A DNA stretch of 64,000 nt from Lysobacterales bacterium (GCA_019634735.1 JAHCAT010000001.1:186001-250000); one strand, 5' to 3'. Shown: positions 46,619-54,708, numbered from the stretch's first letter. The notes: a model not told the origin generated them from the letters alone. Translations and numbers: made by a program.

Positions 46619-47536
46619 GTGTCTAAGCCGATAATTTACCGCGATGCCGCTTGGGCGGCGAAACGTGCATGCGAGCGCCAGGCTCGCGATGTCGTTCTTC
46701 ATGGTGATGCGCATGCGCTGGCGAGAGCGTTGCCAGCCTCGTCAGTTGACCTAATTTTCTCCTCGCCTCCCTATTGCATGGGGAAGGAATACGAGAGCAG
46801 CTCCTCGGTCGATGACTTCCGAGAAAGTCATTCAGCGCTCGCCCCGGATTTGATCCGTATTCTCAAGCCGGGGGGGTCCATCTGTTGGCAAGTGGGCTAC
46901 CACATTGCTAAGCATCAAGTTACTCCTCTTGACTTCATTGCGCACGAGATATTTACGAGGTCCGAAGAGCTCCGGCTGCGTAATCGGATTATTTGGTCCT
47001 TCGCACACGGGTTGCATGCAAAAAAGCGATTCAGCGGTAGGCACGAGGTTGTTCTTTGGTACACCAAGGGTGAAAGCAGCCATTTTGATCTCGACTCGGT
47101 CCGCATCCCACAAAAGTACCCAGGTAAACGATCTTACCGAGGCCCGAATAAGGGCGAGTTTAGCGGGAACCCTTTGGGTAAAAACCCGGGAGACGTTTGG
47201 GACGTGCCCAACGTTAAGGGGCACCACGTCGAAAAGACACTGCATCCCTGCCAGTTTCCCGTCGCCCTTCCTCTGAAGTTTGTTCGCGCGGTGTGCCCCC
47301 CTGACGGGCTAGTGCTTGACCCGTTCATGGGTGTCGGCTCTACAGGAGTCGCGGCTGCTGTTGAGAGCAGGCGTTTCCTGGGCGGAGAGATCCAACAGGT
47401 GTACGTCGATGTTGCCGTCGAGCGCATCCGCGATGCGAGAAAAGGCGTCGCTCGTTTTCGACCACTAGAGCAGGCAATTCATGAGCCGCGGCCGACTGAC
47501 GCGGTCGCGAAGAAGCCCGAGCACTTTAGGGGGTAG
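46619..47536 (+). CDS. Beta-class DNA methyltransferase (N4-cytosine or N6-adenine)
   Basis: 305 residues from GTG 46619. The catalytic motif IV is SSPPY (residues 48-52) and comes before the AdoMet motif DPFMGVGSTGVAAA (residues 234-246), which defines the beta class. SPPY is more often seen in N4-cytosine enzymes, but N6-adenine is possible. RHEVVLWYTKG and HPCQFPVALPLKFVRA are typical conserved flanks. Codon use is less GC-biased than upstream genes, a sign of transfer. The next gene starts two bases after the stop, so both probably form one modification-restriction or defence unit. Confidence 0.9.
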   Translation: MSKPIIYRDAAWAAKRACERQARDVVLHGDAHALARALPASSVDLIFSSPPYCMGKEYESSSSVDDFRESHSALAPDLIRILKPGGSICWQVGYHIAKHQVTPLDFIAHEIFTRSEELRLRNRIIWSFAHGLHAKKRFSGRHEVVLWYTKGESSHFDLDSVRIPQKYPGKRSYRGPNKGEFSGNPLGKNPGDVWDVPNVKGHHVEKTLHPCQFPVALPLKFVRAVCPPDGLVLDPFMGVGSTGVAAAVESRRFLGGEIQQVYVDVAVERIRDARKGVARFRPLEQAIHEPRPTDAVAKKPEHFRG

Positions 47537-47538
47537 TC

Positions 47539-49335
47539 GTGGCGCCTGTACTTGGGAAGTCTGCGTGGTCTGCAACCGCGAAGAAGGCGGCGAAAAGAAA
47601 GGGGGGCGGCTCTGTCAACAGGAACAAGGCGAATCCGAAAGCGGTTCTCAGCCCTCAAGACATTGCTAAGCGAAAACAGCTCCGGGCCGCTCGCAATCTG
47701 TTCGGTCGCTTGGGCTTTGTTCGAGTGAAAAGCGACGGCAAAACAATCAAGTTTGATGGCCGCACCGGTGAGCTGGATGACATCTACGTAAGCGAGAACA
47801 TTATGTTGCTCGTTGAGTACACGGTCGGCAAGGAGACTGCCGCGCACGTTTCAAAAAAGTCCATTCTTTACAGTAAAATAAGGGGTGCCCCTACGGCATG
47901 GATAGGCTATGCCGTAACGCAATACGCCGATTTTCAAGCATTATTTGACCAGAGCGGCTACTTGGAAAGCGATTACCGTGTTGCGGTTTGCTATATCTCC
48001 ACCGAAGGCGTTTCGGACGAAGTGTCGGAAGCATTTGACTATATCAACTTTCTTGATGGGACGACCTTCAGATACTTTGATGCGCTTGCAAAGGCAATTC
48101 ATCGAACTGCGCGTTTCGAGTTCTTCAAGTATCTAGGCCTTCGATTTACAGAAATCGGCGATCAGGTAAAAAAAACCTCGACGGCTAGAACGGGATTTGA
48201 AGGTCATGTCTTGCCGGAGACATTTAGCAGCTTCCCCAAAGACTTTAAGATCGTTTCCTTCTACGCGGATCCCGCTACCCTTCTGAAAATGTCTTACGTC
48301 TTTCGCCGCGACAGCTGGCGGGATGAGGAGGCAATGTATCAGCGTGTCTTGCAGAAGGGTCGCATGAACCAAATGCGGAAGTATCTGACATCGGAAAAGC
48401 GCGTTTTTGTAAATAACATAATCGTAACATTGCCGGATGATACTGTTCTCAATGAGATCGGTGGCAGTGGAAAAAACATTGATCCAAAGAGCATTAGTGG
48501 CGTCGTGGCTGCAAACATTACTGTCCCGAGTCGCTCGAATACTATAGGCATAGTTGACGGTCAGCACCGAGTCTTCTGTTATCACGAAGGCAACGATAAG
48601 CTGGAGCCTCAGATTCGAGCCATCCGTGACCGTCAGAACCTTCTCGTCACCGGAATAATTTTTCCTCCTGGCTTTTCGGATCTCCAAAAGCGACGCTTCG
48701 AGGCAAAGCTTTTTCTTGAAATTAACGATAAACAAAAGCGAACAGGCTCTGAGTTAAAACAAAGCATCGAGTTAATCCTGAATCCGTTCTCGACGATATC
48801 CATAGCGAAGTCGGTTATTCAGAGGTTAAACAGTTCGGGCGCACTTAAGGGGATGCTTCAGACAAATTATTTCGACTCACCTGGTCTATTGAAAACAACG
48901 TCGATTGTAAGCTATGGGCTTCGGCCGTTGCTTAAACTAGACGGATCAGACTCGCTTTTCTCAGCTTGGACGGACAAAGAGAAGATGAAGATGGTGACCA
49001 TGCAGGCTGGCGGGCAAGTCGAAGGGGCAGACAGAATATTGAAGGATTACGTCGATTTTTGCGTTGAATCGATTAATGCGCTACTTAATGCCGCGAAGAA
49101 GTGCGACACGTCCCTCTGGAGATTGCCGGAAAACAAGAAAGAAAAGAAGTTGTCGCCCACCGTTGTGAACGGTTTTATTGTTTGTCTTCGTCAGCTGGTG
49201 AGGCACGGCAAGCTGGGCAGTTCTTCGAGTTACGAGGCAAAACTTTCGGGCCTTCCGACGTTCAAATTTGATAAGTACAAGTCCAGTGCTTGGAAGGCGC
49301 TCGGCGATGACCTTTTCAGCACGTATTTCAAGTGA
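47539..49335 (+). CDS. DGQHR-domain protein with a PD-(D/E)XK-like N-terminus
   Basis: 598 residues from GTG 47539 preceded by GGGGG. Residues ~45-115 read ARNLFGRLGFVRVKSDG, then GELDDIYVSENIMLLVEYTVGK and HVSKKSI. Asp80/81, Glu93 and Lys98 or Lys106 are spaced like a PD-(D/E)XK nuclease core with an E-Y-T variant. The middle contains GIVDGQHRVFCYHE (DGQHR at 340-344), the hallmark of DndB-like proteins, followed by KLFLEINDKQKRT. The neighbour is a DNA methyltransferase. A combined sensor/nuclease of a restriction system is inferred. Base composition is AT-rich for this genome. Confidence 0.8.
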   Translation: MAPVLGKSAWSATAKKAAKRKGGGSVNRNKANPKAVLSPQDIAKRKQLRAARNLFGRLGFVRVKSDGKTIKFDGRTGELDDIYVSENIMLLVEYTVGKETAAHVSKKSILYSKIRGAPTAWIGYAVTQYADFQALFDQSGYLESDYRVAVCYISTEGVSDEVSEAFDYINFLDGTTFRYFDALAKAIHRTARFEFFKYLGLRFTEIGDQVKKTSTARTGFEGHVLPETFSSFPKDFKIVSFYADPATLLKMSYVFRRDSWRDEEAMYQRVLQKGRMNQMRKYLTSEKRVFVNNIIVTLPDDTVLNEIGGSGKNIDPKSISGVVAANITVPSRSNTIGIVDGQHRVFCYHEGNDKLEPQIRAIRDRQNLLVTGIIFPPGFSDLQKRRFEAKLFLEINDKQKRTGSELKQSIELILNPFSTISIAKSVIQRLNSSGALKGMLQTNYFDSPGLLKTTSIVSYGLRPLLKLDGSDSLFSAWTDKEKMKMVTMQAGGQVEGADRILKDYVDFCVESINALLNAAKKCDTSLWRLPENKKEKKLSPTVVNGFIVCLRQLVRHGKLGSSSSYEAKLSGLPTFKFDKYKSSAWKALGDDLFSTYFK

Positions 49336-49360
49336 AGGTAACACTAGCCAGACAACCGAT

Positions 49361-49551
49361 CGGGGTCACCCTTTCGCCGCAGCCTGTCAACAGGGCGAAC
49401 GCTGCTCTCCCGATGCCGGGTGGTGCGATGGAGTCCCGTCCTGGCATTGACCGGCTTCCGCAGTGTTGGTCGGGGCGCGAGAACCGCGCCAGTCACCCTT
49501 CTGGATCAAGGCCGCCGAAGCGGCCTCTGCCTTTCGGCCCAAACACACGTC
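49361..49551 (+). repeat. About 190-bp direct repeat, left copy
   Basis: It matches 51447-51640 over its full length at roughly 85-90 percent by eye, from CGGGGTCACCCTTTCGCCGC to CGGCCCAAACACA-GTC. It contains several small palindromes (for example around CTGT-AACAG and GGCCGCCG/CGGCC), so the transcript or single strand could fold. The two copies bracket the coiled-coil gene and the reverse transcriptase. Confidence 0.9.
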
Positions 49552-49712
49552 CAGCCGAATCCGGGGATCTGCAGAGCATCAGCATCAACCCGTTTCCGTA
49601 GTGCAGCATGTGAATGATTGTTACAGGCGCCAGTTAGTGATGGAGTAAGCATTCCAAGCGCTGTAGTGTGACTCCCTTCAATTGGTTCGCTAGAACTGTT
49701 GCGGGGACGGAA

Positions 49713-50264
49713 ATGGCAACGAGGAGCTTCTTGGCAGGGATCATTCGCGCAAATGCGCAGGCTGCGAGACAAGCGCAGGCCCGGCAGCGCCACGCGACAT
49801 TGCAGGCAGAAAGGAACGCCCGTGCTCGCGCCGCATCCGCTCGTGCTTTGGCGGCACAGGAGCGTCGAGACCATGCGGCAGCGGAGCGGCGTCGCAAGGT
49901 CGCAGATCGCGAGTCCAAGGAACGCTACATGGCCGATCGCATCGAGGAATTCGAACGAATGGCAGCGGAGGCTGCGGTCAAGCTTGCTGAGATTCAGAAC
50001 GTCCTAGCGCATACCCTGCAGGTAGACGATCGGATAGAGTTCAGCTCCTTGCTTCTGGATGACAAGTTCCCAGCCTTTCGGCCAGCCAGCGCTCCAACGT
50101 CGCCGCCGACACGCCCACCTGCTGAGCCACCACCTTCACATCCGCACTTTCAGGCGGCAGAAAACGCGCTACGCCCGGTCCTTGAATGCCTTTCCGTATC
50201 GAGCCACGTTCCGAGTCCTTTCGCCCCTGAGGTGAAGATCCTATCGGGACGGCAACAACTCTGA
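49713..50264 (+). CDS. Coiled-coil protein, probably truncated (Mrr-type restriction partner)
   Basis: 183 residues from ATG 49713. The N-terminal ~115 residues are an Ala/Arg/Glu-rich coiled coil starting MATRSFLAGIIRANAQAARQ. Then come LAHTLQVDDRIEFSSLLLDD, FPAFRP and a proline-rich linker. From memory, this layout precedes Mrr-like nuclease domains in larger restriction proteins; here the chain stops soon after the linker with no nuclease. It may be a 3'-truncated gene or a stand-alone adaptor. Confidence 0.55.
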   Translation: MATRSFLAGIIRANAQAARQAQARQRHATLQAERNARARAASARALAAQERRDHAAAERRRKVADRESKERYMADRIEEFERMAAEAAVKLAEIQNVLAHTLQVDDRIEFSSLLLDDKFPAFRPASAPTSPPTRPPAEPPPSHPHFQAAENALRPVLECLSVSSHVPSPFAPEVKILSGRQQL

Positions 50265-50332
50265 CGCTGAGGGTACACCCTGAGAGCCCGCAACCGCGGT
50301 CAGAAGTGATTCTATGCGCGGTAGGTAGCTGC

Positions 50333-50338
50333 TATACT
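50333..50338 (+). promoter_or_regulatory. Putative -10 box for the ncRNA/reverse transcriptase unit
   Basis: TATACT lies seven bases before the inverted repeat that opens the putative ncRNA, placing transcription start near 50345. No strong -35 hexamer was seen. Confidence 0.5.
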
Positions 50339-50344
50339 AGCGCC

Positions 50345-50471
50345 GCCTTGGCAATAGGCACCTTGCCTATCCCTTTGCTCTGTCACTTAGTGACCGTTTG
50401 CTTGCCCTTATATGTCATGGGCTTGCTATTGGTTAAATGTCCATGCACCTCGGTGCTAGGCGTGCCAAGGC
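50345..50471 (+). ncRNA. Putative structured ncRNA upstream of a reverse transcriptase (retron msr-msd-like)
   Basis: A closing stem GCCTTGGCA (50345-50353) with TGCCAAGGC (50463-50471) brackets 127 bases. Inside are hairpins at 50354-50370 (ATAGGCA/TGCCTAT), 50382-50394 (GTCAC/GTGAC), 50416-50445 (CATGG/CCATG) and 50445-50456 (GCACC/GGTGC). The region is AT-richer than the genome and is followed by a strong RBS. A closing stem, internal hairpins and an adjacent RT gene are the layout of retron ncRNAs. The identity of reverse-transcribed parts is not determined. Confidence 0.6.
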
Positions 50472-50493
50472 TTTGAGTAAAGGAGAATCGCCG

Positions 50494-50667
50494 ATGAACA
50501 ATCGTAGATTCCGCCTAGTCCTCGCGTGCTTGATCTTTGGTGGCGGATTCTTCCGCTTCCTGGCGGCACTCGTGGACGTGGTCTTTAACTATTCTCGGCA
50601 TCGTGACTACGAAGTGGACCCATCGGTTTCAGATCAGCCCGGGGCGGTGGGCGTTCGCACCGACTGA
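50494..50667 (+). CDS. Short ORF, likely N-terminus of the reverse transcriptase before a frameshift
   Basis: Begins at ATG 50494 with a strong AAAGGAGA RBS and encodes MNNRRFRLVLACLIFGGGFF..., then a segment with RHRDYEVDPSVSDQPG, and stops at 50667. The RT frame overlaps it in the +1 register. Skipping one G in the CCCGGGG run at 50638-50644 would join the two into one chain of about 306 residues, continuing RWAFAPTDESRAFG. Either a real mutation, a sequencing error or programmed frameshifting could explain this. Confidence 0.55.
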   Translation: MNNRRFRLVLACLIFGGGFFRFLAALVDVVFNYSRHRDYEVDPSVSDQPGAVGVRTD

Positions 50668-51412
50668 CGAGAGCCGGGCCTTCGGCAAACGAATCAAGCA
50701 GTTGGTGGCCAAGCACTGGAAGGCGCCTAGCTTCTACTTCCACCTACGGGCGGGAGGGCATCTCGCGGCGGTTCGCCGCCATGCGTCCAGTTCGTTTTTC
50801 GTGCACGCAGACATCGCTGATTTCTTCGGACAGGTGAACCGCTCGCGGGTCACCCGATGCCTCAAGACGTGGTTGTCATACAAAGACGCACGGACAATGG
50901 CGAGCGAAAGCGTGGTCAAGAGGCCAGGGTTCGAAGGGTTCGTGTTGCCCTACGGTTTCGTCCAGTCGCCGATCCTTGCCTCACTGGCGCTCGACAGAAG
51001 CAAGCTTGGCCCGTATCTGCGAAAGCTGGACGGTCGAAGTGATCTCAGCCTTAGCCTGTATGTCGATGACATCCTCATATCGGGCCACGACGAACAGGAG
51101 CTGTTGAGGATCGCTTCCGAACTCGAAGACGTTGCCGGTGCTGCTGGATTTCCACTGAGTGCTGCCAAGAAGCAGGGCCCGGCACCCCAGGTCACGACCT
51201 TCAACCTGGAGCTATCTCGGGGCAGCTTGCGGGTTACCGGGAGGAGGCTTGCGCAGTTCCGAGATGCGTATCGGGCCGCTAGCTCCAACCACAGCCGTGC
51301 CGGGATCTTAGGATACTTGCAGACGGTAAATCCGCAGCAGGCTTACGAACTGACCGGCGATGGTGATGAGGACGAACACCGTTCGACTAGCCCCTTCTTG
51401 ATCCAGAAATGA
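50537..51412 (+). CDS. Small reverse transcriptase
   Basis: 291 residues in the long frame, although true translation probably begins in the overlapping ORF at 50494. RT motifs are clear: FFVHADIADFFGQVNRSRV (motif 3 region, catalytic Asp), FVLPYGFVQSPILASLALD (motif 4), SLSLYVDDILISG (YVDD, residues 175-178) and SLRVTGRRLAQF near the C-terminus, comparable to the VTG region of retron RTs. There is no maturase or endonuclease domain. With the structured RNA just upstream it resembles a retron or a defence-associated RT. Confidence 0.85.
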   Translation: MVADSSASWRHSWTWSLTILGIVTTKWTHRFQISPGRWAFAPTDESRAFGKRIKQLVAKHWKAPSFYFHLRAGGHLAAVRRHASSSFFVHADIADFFGQVNRSRVTRCLKTWLSYKDARTMASESVVKRPGFEGFVLPYGFVQSPILASLALDRSKLGPYLRKLDGRSDLSLSLYVDDILISGHDEQELLRIASELEDVAGAAGFPLSAAKKQGPAPQVTTFNLELSRGSLRVTGRRLAQFRDAYRAASSNHSRAGILGYLQTVNPQQAYELTGDGDEDEHRSTSPFLIQK

Positions 51413-51446
51413 CATCGGCATAGCTTCTGGTGATGGATCGTCCGAA

Positions 51447-51640
51447 CGGGGTCACCCTTTCGCCGCAGCCTGTTAACAGGGCGAATGCCGCTCTCCCGAA
51501 GCCGGGTAGTGGGGGGAAATTCCCGTCCTGGGCATTGACCGGCTTCCGCAGTGTTGGTCGGGGGCGCGAGAACCGCGCCAGTCACCCTTCTGGATCAAGG
51601 CCGCCGGAGCGGCCCCTGCCTGTCGGCCCAAACACATGTC
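51447..51640 (+). repeat. About 190-bp direct repeat, right copy
   Basis: Partner of 49361-49551. It begins 35 bases after the reverse transcriptase stop and ends 17 bases before the left end of the IS21 element. Its inner part, near CTTCTGGATCAAGG, is also echoed in inverse orientation at the 3' end of the RT gene (51396-51409). Confidence 0.9.
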
Positions 51641-51726
51641 GGTCGTCGTGGACACAGTGTCAAGCGACACCCAGTCTCACGCACTAAGGCGACACCCACC
51701 TTTACGCACCCCGGGTCGGGGCAAGG

Positions 51727-52500
51727 TCAGGCCCGGGCGGTCCCGAGCGTGGCATCCAGGTCCCTGAGTCGATAGCTCCTCCCCTTGATGTTGAGCACGT
51801 TGGCCTTGTGCAGCAGGCGGTCGAGGATCGCTGCGGCCAGGGCTTCGTCGCCGGCCAGCAGTTCGGTCCAGTCGCGCACGCTTTTGTTGGTCGTGATCAG
51901 GATCGAGCCACGGCCGTATCGGTACGTCACCAGCCGGAAGAACAGGCTGGCCTCGTCCCGACTCATCGGTTCGAAGCCCAGTTCGTCGATGACCAGCAGT
52001 GCGGTCGAGAGGTACTTGCGTCGGCGCAGGCGTGCCGGCGGCAGGTGGGCGTCGGCCTTGAGCTGCAGCTTGAGTTCGTCGAACCGGTAGAACTGGGCCG
52101 AAAAGCCGTGCTCGACCGCCTTGACCGCCAGCCCGACCGCGAGATGGGTCTTGCCGACCCCGGGCGGCCCCTGGATCAGCAAGGTCTCGGCGCTGCGGAT
52201 CCAGGCGCAGGTCGCCAAGGTCTCAATCCGCGTCCGCTCGATCGCCGGCTGGAAGGCGAAATCGAAATCGGCCAGGGTGCTGCCGGTGGGCAGGCTGGAC
52301 AGGCGCAACGAGGTTCGGACTCGCCGTCCCTCCCGGGCTTGGTGTTCCAGGTCGAGCAACTGGTCCAGGACCAGATGGGGCGCGTGGCCCTGTTTGACCG
52401 CCTCACTGAGCACCGGCTCCAGCTGCTCGGCGGCATAGGCCAGTCCCAGCGCATTGAGGCGGTTCCGGGTGCCATCGACATCCAGGCTGCGCTTGCTCAT
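51727..52500 (-). CDS. istB: IS21 helper ATPase IstB
   Basis: 257-residue AAA+ protein with Walker A QGPPGVGKTHLA and Walker B LLVIDELGFEPM, followed by RYGRGSILITTNK. It assists transposase IstA in target capture. It overlaps the istA 3' end by four bases, the normal order. Intact. Confidence 0.97.
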   Translation of the reverse strand: MSKRSLDVDGTRNRLNALGLAYAAEQLEPVLSEAVKQGHAPHLVLDQLLDLEHQAREGRRVRTSLRLSSLPTGSTLADFDFAFQPAIERTRIETLATCAWIRSAETLLIQGPPGVGKTHLAVGLAVKAVEHGFSAQFYRFDELKLQLKADAHLPPARLRRRKYLSTALLVIDELGFEPMSRDEASLFFRLVTYRYGRGSILITTNKSVRDWTELLAGDEALAAAILDRLLHKANVLNIKGRSYRLRDLDATLGTARA

Positions 52501-53750
52501 CGGGCCACCTCCGCCAGTGCGGCATACAGGTCCAGCGGCCGGCGCTCGACGGGCGTGGCCATCAGCTCTGCCAGGCGCTGCCCCATACGGCCCAAGGGGG
52601 GCGGCGCCTGGACCTGGGCGGTGCTGGGGCCGTCGTAGTGCGCCGGGTCGATCAGCAGCCGCTGCGCGGTGGCACGCGGGTGCTCGGCGATGAGGGCCTG
52701 GTCAGCCAGGACCTGGACCGTGCCTGCGCCGCCGCGGACCTCCACCATGCGCCCGAGGTAGGCAAACGGCACCGAGTACTGGCGTCCCTCGAAGCTGACC
52801 AGGGCATCGGTGCCGACCCGGCGCGTGGCCACGTGGTCGAAGGGCTGCGGCAGCCGCGGCAACGGCGCCAGCGCGGCCTTCTCGGCCTGCCAGGCATCGA
52901 TCACCCAGGCACCGGTGGCTGGGCAGCGTCGGCGCGTGGCGAGTTCCGCAATCGCGGTATCGGTGGCTGCCTGTAGTTCTTCAAGGCTGTCCCATGGCCG
53001 GGCGGTCGGATCGGCGGCGCCGCGATGGCTGCGGACAGCCCGCTCGACCTTGCCCTTGTGCTCCGGGCTGTAGGGCTGGCACGGATCGATGTGAAAGCGC
53101 ACCGTCAGGGCGTAGCGACGGTAGGTCTCGTTGAGCTGGCCCCAGGCACCGGCACCGCGCACGACGGCGGTCTTGGTGTTGTCGACCCGGACCACCGCGG
53201 GGATGCCGCCCAGGCGCTCGAAGGCCCCGTTGTGCCCGGCAAGCCACGACAACTGGTCCTGCCTGAACACCCAAACCACCGCATCCATGCGGGAGTGCGA
53301 CAGCACCATGTGGAAGTCCTGCAGAGTCATCGACTGCCCCGCCACGACGACACCGGGAAACAAGCCCCAGTCGACCTGGGACTGGGCACCCGGCGGCGTC
53401 TCGACGCGGCGTCGGGCTCGGCGCGCAGGCGGTGGGTAAGCCTGCGCCACGTAGCGCTGTACCGAGCGCAGGCTGCCTTCGTAGCCATGCTCGGCCACCA
53501 GCCAGGCGTGCAGCGCGGCCAGGTTGCGCTGCGACTGGGTGCTGAGCCAGTGGTCGATGGCCTCGGCAGCCTGGTCAGCCCGGCGCGGCTGGTTCCCCCG
53601 GCCGTCCTGCGCGCCGCTGGCCTGCCGGCGCAGGTGGTAGCGGACCGTGCCCTCGGCCAGGTCCAGTTGCCGGGCGATGGCCCGTTTTGGCAGCCCCTTG
53701 GCTGCCAGAGTCTTGATCGTCATGCGTAGCTCCAGATCGGTGATCGCCAC
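52497..53750 (-). CDS. istA: IS21 transposase IstA
   Basis: 417-residue DDE transposase with an N-terminal helix-turn-helix (GLPKRAIARQLDLAEGTVRYHLRR). The DDE residues lie in QSQVDWGLF, VVRVDNTKTAV and PEHKGKVERAV. It appears full length, so the element may be active. Confidence 0.97.
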   Translation of the reverse strand: MAITDLELRMTIKTLAAKGLPKRAIARQLDLAEGTVRYHLRRQASGAQDGRGNQPRRADQAAEAIDHWLSTQSQRNLAALHAWLVAEHGYEGSLRSVQRYVAQAYPPPARRARRRVETPPGAQSQVDWGLFPGVVVAGQSMTLQDFHMVLSHSRMDAVVWVFRQDQLSWLAGHNGAFERLGGIPAVVRVDNTKTAVVRGAGAWGQLNETYRRYALTVRFHIDPCQPYSPEHKGKVERAVRSHRGAADPTARPWDSLEELQAATDTAIAELATRRRCPATGAWVIDAWQAEKAALAPLPRLPQPFDHVATRRVGTDALVSFEGRQYSVPFAYLGRMVEVRGGAGTVQVLADQALIAEHPRATAQRLLIDPAHYDGPSTAQVQAPPPLGRMGQRLAELMATPVERRPLDLYAALAEVAR

Positions 53751-53853
53751 GCCCGCCTCCGTGGACCACGAAAGCAGGCAAGGCTAGGTGACCGACCCGG
53801 GGGTGCGTAAATCTGGGTGTCGCCTTAGCGGCAGGCTAGGGTGTCGTCCTACA

Positions 53854-54538
53854 GGTGGTTTTCGAGTACGCCAGCAGCCGCAGCGGCAAGCATGCCCGGC
53901 AGTTCCTGGGGGACTGGCGCGGCGCCCTGATGGTGGACGACTACGGCGGCTACAAGGCCCTGTTCCGGGACGGCGTGACGGAGTTGGCCTGCTGGGTGCA
54001 CGTGCGACGCAAATTTGTGGATGTGGCCCAGGCCAGCGGCAGCACGATCGCGCAGGAAGCGGTGCGGCGGATCGCCGCGCTCTATGCCGTGGAGGCGGGC
54101 GCGCGGGACCTGACCGCCCAGGCGCGCCACGCCTGGCGCCAACAGCATGCCCGGCCACTGGTCGAGGCTCTGCACGCCTGGCTGCTGGACCTGTCCGGGA
54201 AGGCGCTGGGCGGCAGCGCCTTGTCCAAGGCCGTGCACCACGCCCTCGGCCGCTGGCCGGCGCTGGTGCGCTTCCTGGACGATGGTGACTATCCGCTTGA
54301 CAACAACCCGGTGGAGAACGCGATCCGGCCGATCGCGATCGGCCGCAAGAACTGGCTGTTCGCCGGCTCCGACAGCGCCGGCCAGCGGGCCGCGGCCATC
54401 ATGAGCCTGCTGGCCACGGCCAAAGCCAACGGCCTGGACCCCCACGCCTGGCTGACCGGCACGCTAACCCGTCTGCCTACCACCTTGCAGCGGGACATCG
54501 ACTCGCTGCTGCCCCTGGCGACACCGATCACCCGCTGA
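53854..54538 (+). pseudogene. IS66 transposase, 3' remnant
   Basis: Encodes only the last ~227 residues of an IS66 transposase: MVDDYGGYKALF, then ELACWVHVRRKF, ALVRFLDDGDYPLDNNPVENAIRP and RKNWLFAGSDSAGQRAA. The N-terminal half, including the zinc-finger and first catalytic Asp region, is missing, cut by the IS21 right end. The frame is otherwise intact. Confidence 0.93.
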
Positions 54539-54573
54539 GCTGAGCCCTGCCACGGTTCAGCCGGGAGCGGCAA

Positions 54574-54595
54574 GGTGTCGACGGCGGACGCTTAC
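54574..54595 (+). repeat. IS66 right terminal inverted repeat
   Basis: The sequence ends GGCGGACGCTTAC; its complement begins GTAAGCG, the terminal heptamer of IS66 elements. It marks the outer border of the remnant. Confidence 0.75.
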
Positions 54596-54708
54596 GAAAG
54601 TTCTACCTATTGGGTGTCTATCGGATGGGGGAGCTTACGGTACTTGGGAAATTGGGTGTCGAACTTGAGGACACCGCTGCAGGGCATGGGAAATCGCCTG
54701 CCGCAGTT

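Larger units (their letters stand above)
51658..53853 (-). mobile_element. IS21-family insertion sequence
   Basis: 2196 bp bounded by TGT...ACA. Both ends share, in inverse orientation, the outer CGACACCC and, about 20 bases in, CTAAGGCGACACCCA with TTTACGCACCCC. These are the multiple terminal repeats usual in IS21 elements. It contains istA and istB on the minus strand. The right end abuts a broken IS66 gene; the left abuts unrelated sequence, so target-site duplication is not evident. Confidence 0.92.

Noticed and set aside
50537..51412. Group II intron maturase
   Set aside because: The RT lacks maturase and endonuclease domains, and no domain V/VI-like RNA structure was recognised downstream.
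50345..51640. Diversity-generating retroelement
   Set aside because: No template/variable repeat pair with adenine-specific differences and no target protein was seen. The two ~190-bp repeats differ at many base types and lie outside ORFs.
49361..51640. Integron attC sites
   Set aside because: The 190-bp repeats have small palindromes but no convincing GTTRRRY/RYYYAAC pair at their ends, and no integrase is in the window.
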